From CAYNGH01 sp964396845 (lineage in GTDB: Bacteria > Vulcanimicrobiota > JAJTBE01 > CAYNGH01): a DNA stretch of 16,310 bases. The translations under genes and the position numbers were made by a program. The notes under the pieces were generated by a model. It was not told the origin of the DNA, searched no databases, and saw nothing but the letters and a program-made list of their open reading frames with translations. Positions within the stretch are counted from its first letter, which is position 1. Every line of letters begins with the position of its first letter. Location of the stretch: NCBI GenBank assembly GCA_964396845.1, contig CAYNGH010000070.1, positions 1-16,310 of the forward strand. The letters are read 5' to 3'. Shown here one piece after another: positions 14,073-16,310 of this stretch.

Positions 14073-14717
14073 CTATTCCACAGCCACAAACACTACAGTT
14101 GTAGCATTATAAGCCGATTCAGTCAACTGACCTTCATCTTCTACTACAGTCACGGAAATCTCAAACTGCCTTGAAGTGAGATATCTTGCAGAAAGTTCGA
14201 TGGAGCCGTTCCGGGCTTCCGCCAGGGGCTGTTCATCACCGTTCTGCAAGTTTCCCCCCGATATGAGCCTCTCTTCACGAAACAGGGTCTTCCCGTCTAT
14301 GTAATATTTGATTTGCCTGTAATTATCAGCGTCATACCTGCTGAAAGTGGCATCGGTGGGGTCCCAGTTATCAAAGTTGATTGAAGTGAAAAGAATGTAA
14401 TCCACCGGTTCAGTTACATTTGCATTGGGATAGAGCACCGCGGTGGGCCCCACCGACGGAGTAATCCCGAGATAACCGGTAGAACCCAGTGAAATATTCG
14501 GCGCCGCCTGACGCAGTTCGCTGGAAATGGCCTCAATTGCGTTGCGACAGGTCTGCTGAGCGGCAATCTGGGCGCTGGTCTTGCGGGAATAACGCATACC
14601 CATCATCATAGTCCCCAGCAGTGTCAGCGCCAGTATGAGAAACACAAAACTCGCCACCAGAACCTCGGGTAAAGTGAACCCGGAGATTCGTCTTTTTTTA
14701 CATATCTTCTTATTCAT
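14073..14717 (-). CDS. Minor pilin, PilW/GspJ-like
   Basis: Encodes 214 residues. MNKKICKKRRISG is the short basic leader; cleavage after Gly13 leaves FTLPEVLVASFVFLILALTL with Glu at mature position 5. The globular part contains alternating strands and loops (YILFTSINFDNWDPTDATFS, TLFREERLISGG), consistent with the PilW/GspJ class of about 200 residues. The SD AAGGGA is 5 bases before ATG 14717. It is the second gene of the operon, 21 bases after the PilV-like stop. It would act in the minor-pilin tip complex with the PilV- and PilX-like proteins. Confidence 0.85.
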   Translation of the reverse strand: MNKKICKKRRISGFTLPEVLVASFVFLILALTLLGTMMMGMRYSRKTSAQIAAQQTCRNAIEAISSELRQAAPNISLGSTGYLGITPSVGPTAVLYPNANVTEPVDYILFTSINFDNWDPTDATFSRYDADNYRQIKYYIDGKTLFREERLISGGNLQNGDEQPLAEARNGSIELSARYLTSRQFEISVTVVEDEGQLTESAYNATTVVFVAVE

Positions 14718-14738
14718 GGCATTCCCTTTTACACAAAA

Positions 14739-15143
14739 TTATGGTGCTATTGCGCTGGTAAGAACATAGCGTTTGGTTGCCCCGGCTTCAGTCCATACCA
14801 CCTCGACCTTTACATACTGAATCCTGCTGTTACCGCCAGGGTCCGATTCACCCCAGTACCTGACAAAACCTACAGGATCACCGTTGGGGTCCCTGGGGAT
14901 CTCTTCAGGAGGCGGATCAACAACCGTGGGACTTGTGGGAACATAAACATTGGACGTGAGAATACCGTCCATGATTCTCTGAGCCAGAAGGGTTACACTT
15001 GTCGATTTCCAGTTGTTGGCGTTGTGTCTTGAAGCTGCGGGGAAAATTCCGATTACCCCCATCAGCCCGATGGAAAGTACAGCAAGAGCAATGAGCACTT
15101 CAATTAGGGACAGGCCCCCCTGGCCTTTTCTGACTAACCTCAT
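14739..15143 (-). CDS. Minor pilin, PilV/GspI-like
   Basis: Encodes 134 residues. MRLVRKGQGG is followed by LSLIEVLIALAVLSIGLMGV, a class III signal with cleavage between Gly and Leu and Glu5 of the mature protein; GLMGVIGIFPAAS fits PilV. A Pro-rich loop (VDPPPEEIPRDPNGDP) precedes C-terminal strands. ATG 15143 is preferred because GGAG (15156-15153) lies 9 bases upstream; ATG 15152 and ATG 15158 in the same frame are too close to or overlap it, and would add three or five residues. It is the first gene of the pilin operon, read from the promoter at 15332-15360 after a leader of about 180 bases. Confidence 0.85.
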   Translation of the reverse strand: MRLVRKGQGGLSLIEVLIALAVLSIGLMGVIGIFPAASRHNANNWKSTSVTLLAQRIMDGILTSNVYVPTSPTVVDPPPEEIPRDPNGDPVGFVRYWGESDPGGNSRIQYVKVEVVWTEAGATKRYVLTSAIAP

Positions 15144-15331
15144 TTCAGTCATCTCCATTCAGGGAACGATAAAACAAGACTCCCTGTTTTTTACTATTCC
15201 CCGATGGCGAATCGATATATATATTTAGTAATTATTAAATGTTGATTGCCATTATCCAATTATCTTTATACCCGAGGTTGAACAATTCCCGTCAGACCAT
15301 ATTTGACTGCAGAAATATCCCCGACAAACTA

Positions 15332-15360
15332 AGTATAGCATAGAATACATGTATCGACAA
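15332..15360 (-). promoter_or_regulatory. Sigma-70-type promoter of the minor-pilin operon
   Basis: On the minus strand TTGTCG (15360-15355) and TATACT (15337-15332) are separated by 17 bases, and TGC directly before TATACT gives an extended -10. The -35 matches four of six and the -10 five of six. Transcription would start near 15325, giving about 180 bases of leader to the PilV-like start. Confidence 0.7.
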
Positions 15361-15413
15361 TACCTGACAAAAAAGTTGAACGACAACAATTTTTTCCTTC
15401 GGCCAACAAAAAC

Positions 15414-15439
15414 AAAAAAAAGGGCCCGGCAAAGGGCCC
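15414..15439 (-). terminator. Rho-independent terminator of the chemoreceptor gene
   Basis: On the minus strand GGGCCC (15439-15434), a 6-base loop and GGGCCC (15427-15422) form a short GC stem followed by eight T's (15421-15414). Each arm is itself a palindrome. It lies 74 bases after the chemoreceptor stop. Confidence 0.85.
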
Positions 15440-15478
15440 ATACTCATTGTAACACAGTGGTGGTATGGTAAAGCCTGA

Positions 15479-15497
15479 ATCTCATTTATAATGAGAT
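15479..15497. repeat. 19-bp palindrome after the chemoreceptor stop
   Basis: ATCTCATT (15479-15486), TAT and AATGAGAT (15490-15497) form a perfect 8-bp inverted repeat with a 3-base loop, 16 bases after the stop at 15513 and before the terminator. It could be a protein-binding site or a transcript 3' stem; nothing shows which. Confidence 0.6.
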
Positions 15498-15512
15498 AAA
15501 ACATAATTACTG

Positions 15513-16310
15513 CTAAAATCTTACAAAATCGTCTTCTTCTGTTGTTTCCATATCCAGAATCAACCTGGGACTGCCGTTATTCCCGTTATTCCCCTTATTC
15601 CCATTACTTCCGGGCTTTCGTATTATGCTTTTGGGGCTTTGGCTCTGGAGTGTTTTCTTCTTCTTGATTTTCTTATATCGGGATGTGGCTTCATCCTCGT
15701 CCCGGGAAAGCTGGAAAAAGTCGATAATGGAAGATAAATGCTCCGACTGTGAGGAAAGCTCCTCAGAGGTTGATGCCATCTCCTCGGATGCGCTGGCATT
15801 TTGCTGAATCACCTTATCCAACTGCAAAATAGCCTGGTTAATCTGATCTGCCCCGGAGCTTTGCTCGTTACTGGCGGTACTGATTTCCTGCACCAGTTCT
15901 GCAGTTTTTTGAATATCTGGAATAATCCGACTGATAATCTGTCCTGCTTCCTCGGCAACTCCCACGCTGGTGGTGGAAAGCTGACTTATCTCCCTTGCTG
16001 CCAGCTGGCTACGTTCTGCCAGTTTGCGAACCTCCGCCGCCACCACGGCAAAACCTTTTCCATGCTCTCCGGCCCGGGCTGCCTCAATGGCGGCATTCAA
16101 CGCCAACAGATTAGTTTGCCGTGCAATCTCCTCGATAATAGAAATCTTGCCGGCAATGTCTTTCATTGCTGTCACTGTTTGATCCACTGATTTTCCTCCC
16201 TCCTGGGCGGATTGGGCTGCCCCGACGGCAATCTTCTCGGTCTGAAGGGAGTTATCAGCATTCTGGCGGATATTGGCCACCATCTCTTCCATGGATGAAG
16301 ATGCTTCTTC
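15513..16310 (-). CDS. Methyl-accepting chemotaxis protein, C-terminal part (5' partial)
   Basis: The frame is open to the right edge, so the N-terminal sensor and membrane parts lie outside; 265 residues are visible, starting EEASSSMEEMVANIRQ. The signalling hairpin tip is clear: IEEIARQTNLLALNAAIEAA followed by RAGEHGKGFAVVAAEVRKLAERS, the CheA/CheW-contact region of all MCPs. Long heptad coiled coils flank it, with Glu/Gln-rich methylation-type sites (ASNEQSSGADQI, SASEEMASTSEELSS). After the coil, about 50 residues of flexible Lys/Ser/Asn/Gly linker (SNGNKGNNGNNG) end in DFVRF, which fits the x-aromatic-x-x-aromatic pentapeptide that tethers CheR or CheB to some receptors. The ligand cannot be deduced from this part. 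It has its own terminator, so it is not part of the pilin operon. Confidence 0.95.
   Translation of the reverse strand, partial: EEASSSMEEMVANIRQNADNSLQTEKIAVGAAQSAQEGGKSVDQTVTAMKDIAGKISIIEEIARQTNLLALNAAIEAARAGEHGKGFAVVAAEVRKLAERSQLAAREISQLSTTSVGVAEEAGQIISRIIPDIQKTAELVQEISTASNEQSSGADQINQAILQLDKVIQQNASASEEMASTSEELSSQSEHLSSIIDFFQLSRDEDEATSRYKKIKKKKTLQSQSPKSIIRKPGSNGNKGNNGNNGSPRLILDMETTEEDDFVRF

Larger units (their letters stand above)
15159..15512. other. Intergenic region: pilin promoter/leader and chemoreceptor 3' signals
   Basis: No gene is seen here. From the pilin side it holds a leader hairpin (CAGGGA 15160-15165 with TCCCTG 15181-15186) next to the first SD, an AT repeat (ATATATATAT around 15217-15226), about 100 AT-rich bases, the minus-strand promoter (15332-15360), the chemoreceptor terminator (15414-15439) and a 19-bp palindrome (15479-15497). 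I could not match the leader to a known riboswitch. Confidence 0.6.

Overview
The window comes from a Gram-negative-type bacterium. It has a predicted outer-membrane barrel protein ending in Phe, a lipoprotein, minor type IV pilins and a chemoreceptor. GC content looks moderate, Shine-Dalgarno (SD) sites are strong (AAGGAGG-like), and TTG or GTG starts are used. No rRNA, tRNA, transposase or CRISPR array is visible, so taxonomy stays open. The mix of minor pilins with a DUF4900-like protein, YkgJ/FliB-like Cys-cluster proteins, a kinase-propeller fusion and many unknown genes would fit a little-cultured deep lineage; that is an inference, not a call.

Layout. 1-840: 3' part of an unrecognised gene with a barrel-sandwich-like section and a KOW-like end, closed by a terminator. 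930-2516: a clear promoter and a transglutaminase-fold lipoprotein. 2593-3798 (minus): the first Cys-cluster protein. 3966-5198 (minus): a predicted outer-membrane barrel with its own promoter and terminator. 5557-6159 (plus): an ArsR/SmtB-type repressor with a Cys-rich tail, preceded by a near-perfect 24-bp inverted repeat and followed by a 51-residue protein with six Cys behind a perfect SD. 6245-7426 (plus): a paralogue of the first Cys-cluster protein that has no normal start codon. 7640-11167 (plus): a 1175-residue protein made of an acidic repeat region, a degenerate kinase domain, one membrane helix and a YVTN-like propeller.

11320-15143 (minus) is a five-gene minor-pilin operon transcribed in the order PilV-like, PilW-like, PilX/DUF4900-like, an unknown single-pass membrane protein, then FimT/GspH-like. 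It has a promoter at 15332-15360 and a leader of about 180 bases. 15513-16310 (minus) is the C-terminal part of a methyl-accepting chemotaxis protein with a flexible tail ending in a CheR/CheB-type pentapeptide.

The most interesting parts are the ArsR/microprotein cassette, which resembles an SmtB-SmtA type metal or thiol stress unit; the pseudokinase-propeller protein with recently duplicated internal repeats; and the two FliB/YkgJ-like paralogues flanking the barrel and ArsR genes. Pilins and a chemoreceptor side by side suggest surface motility or sensing, but the window shows no pilus ATPase or platform protein.
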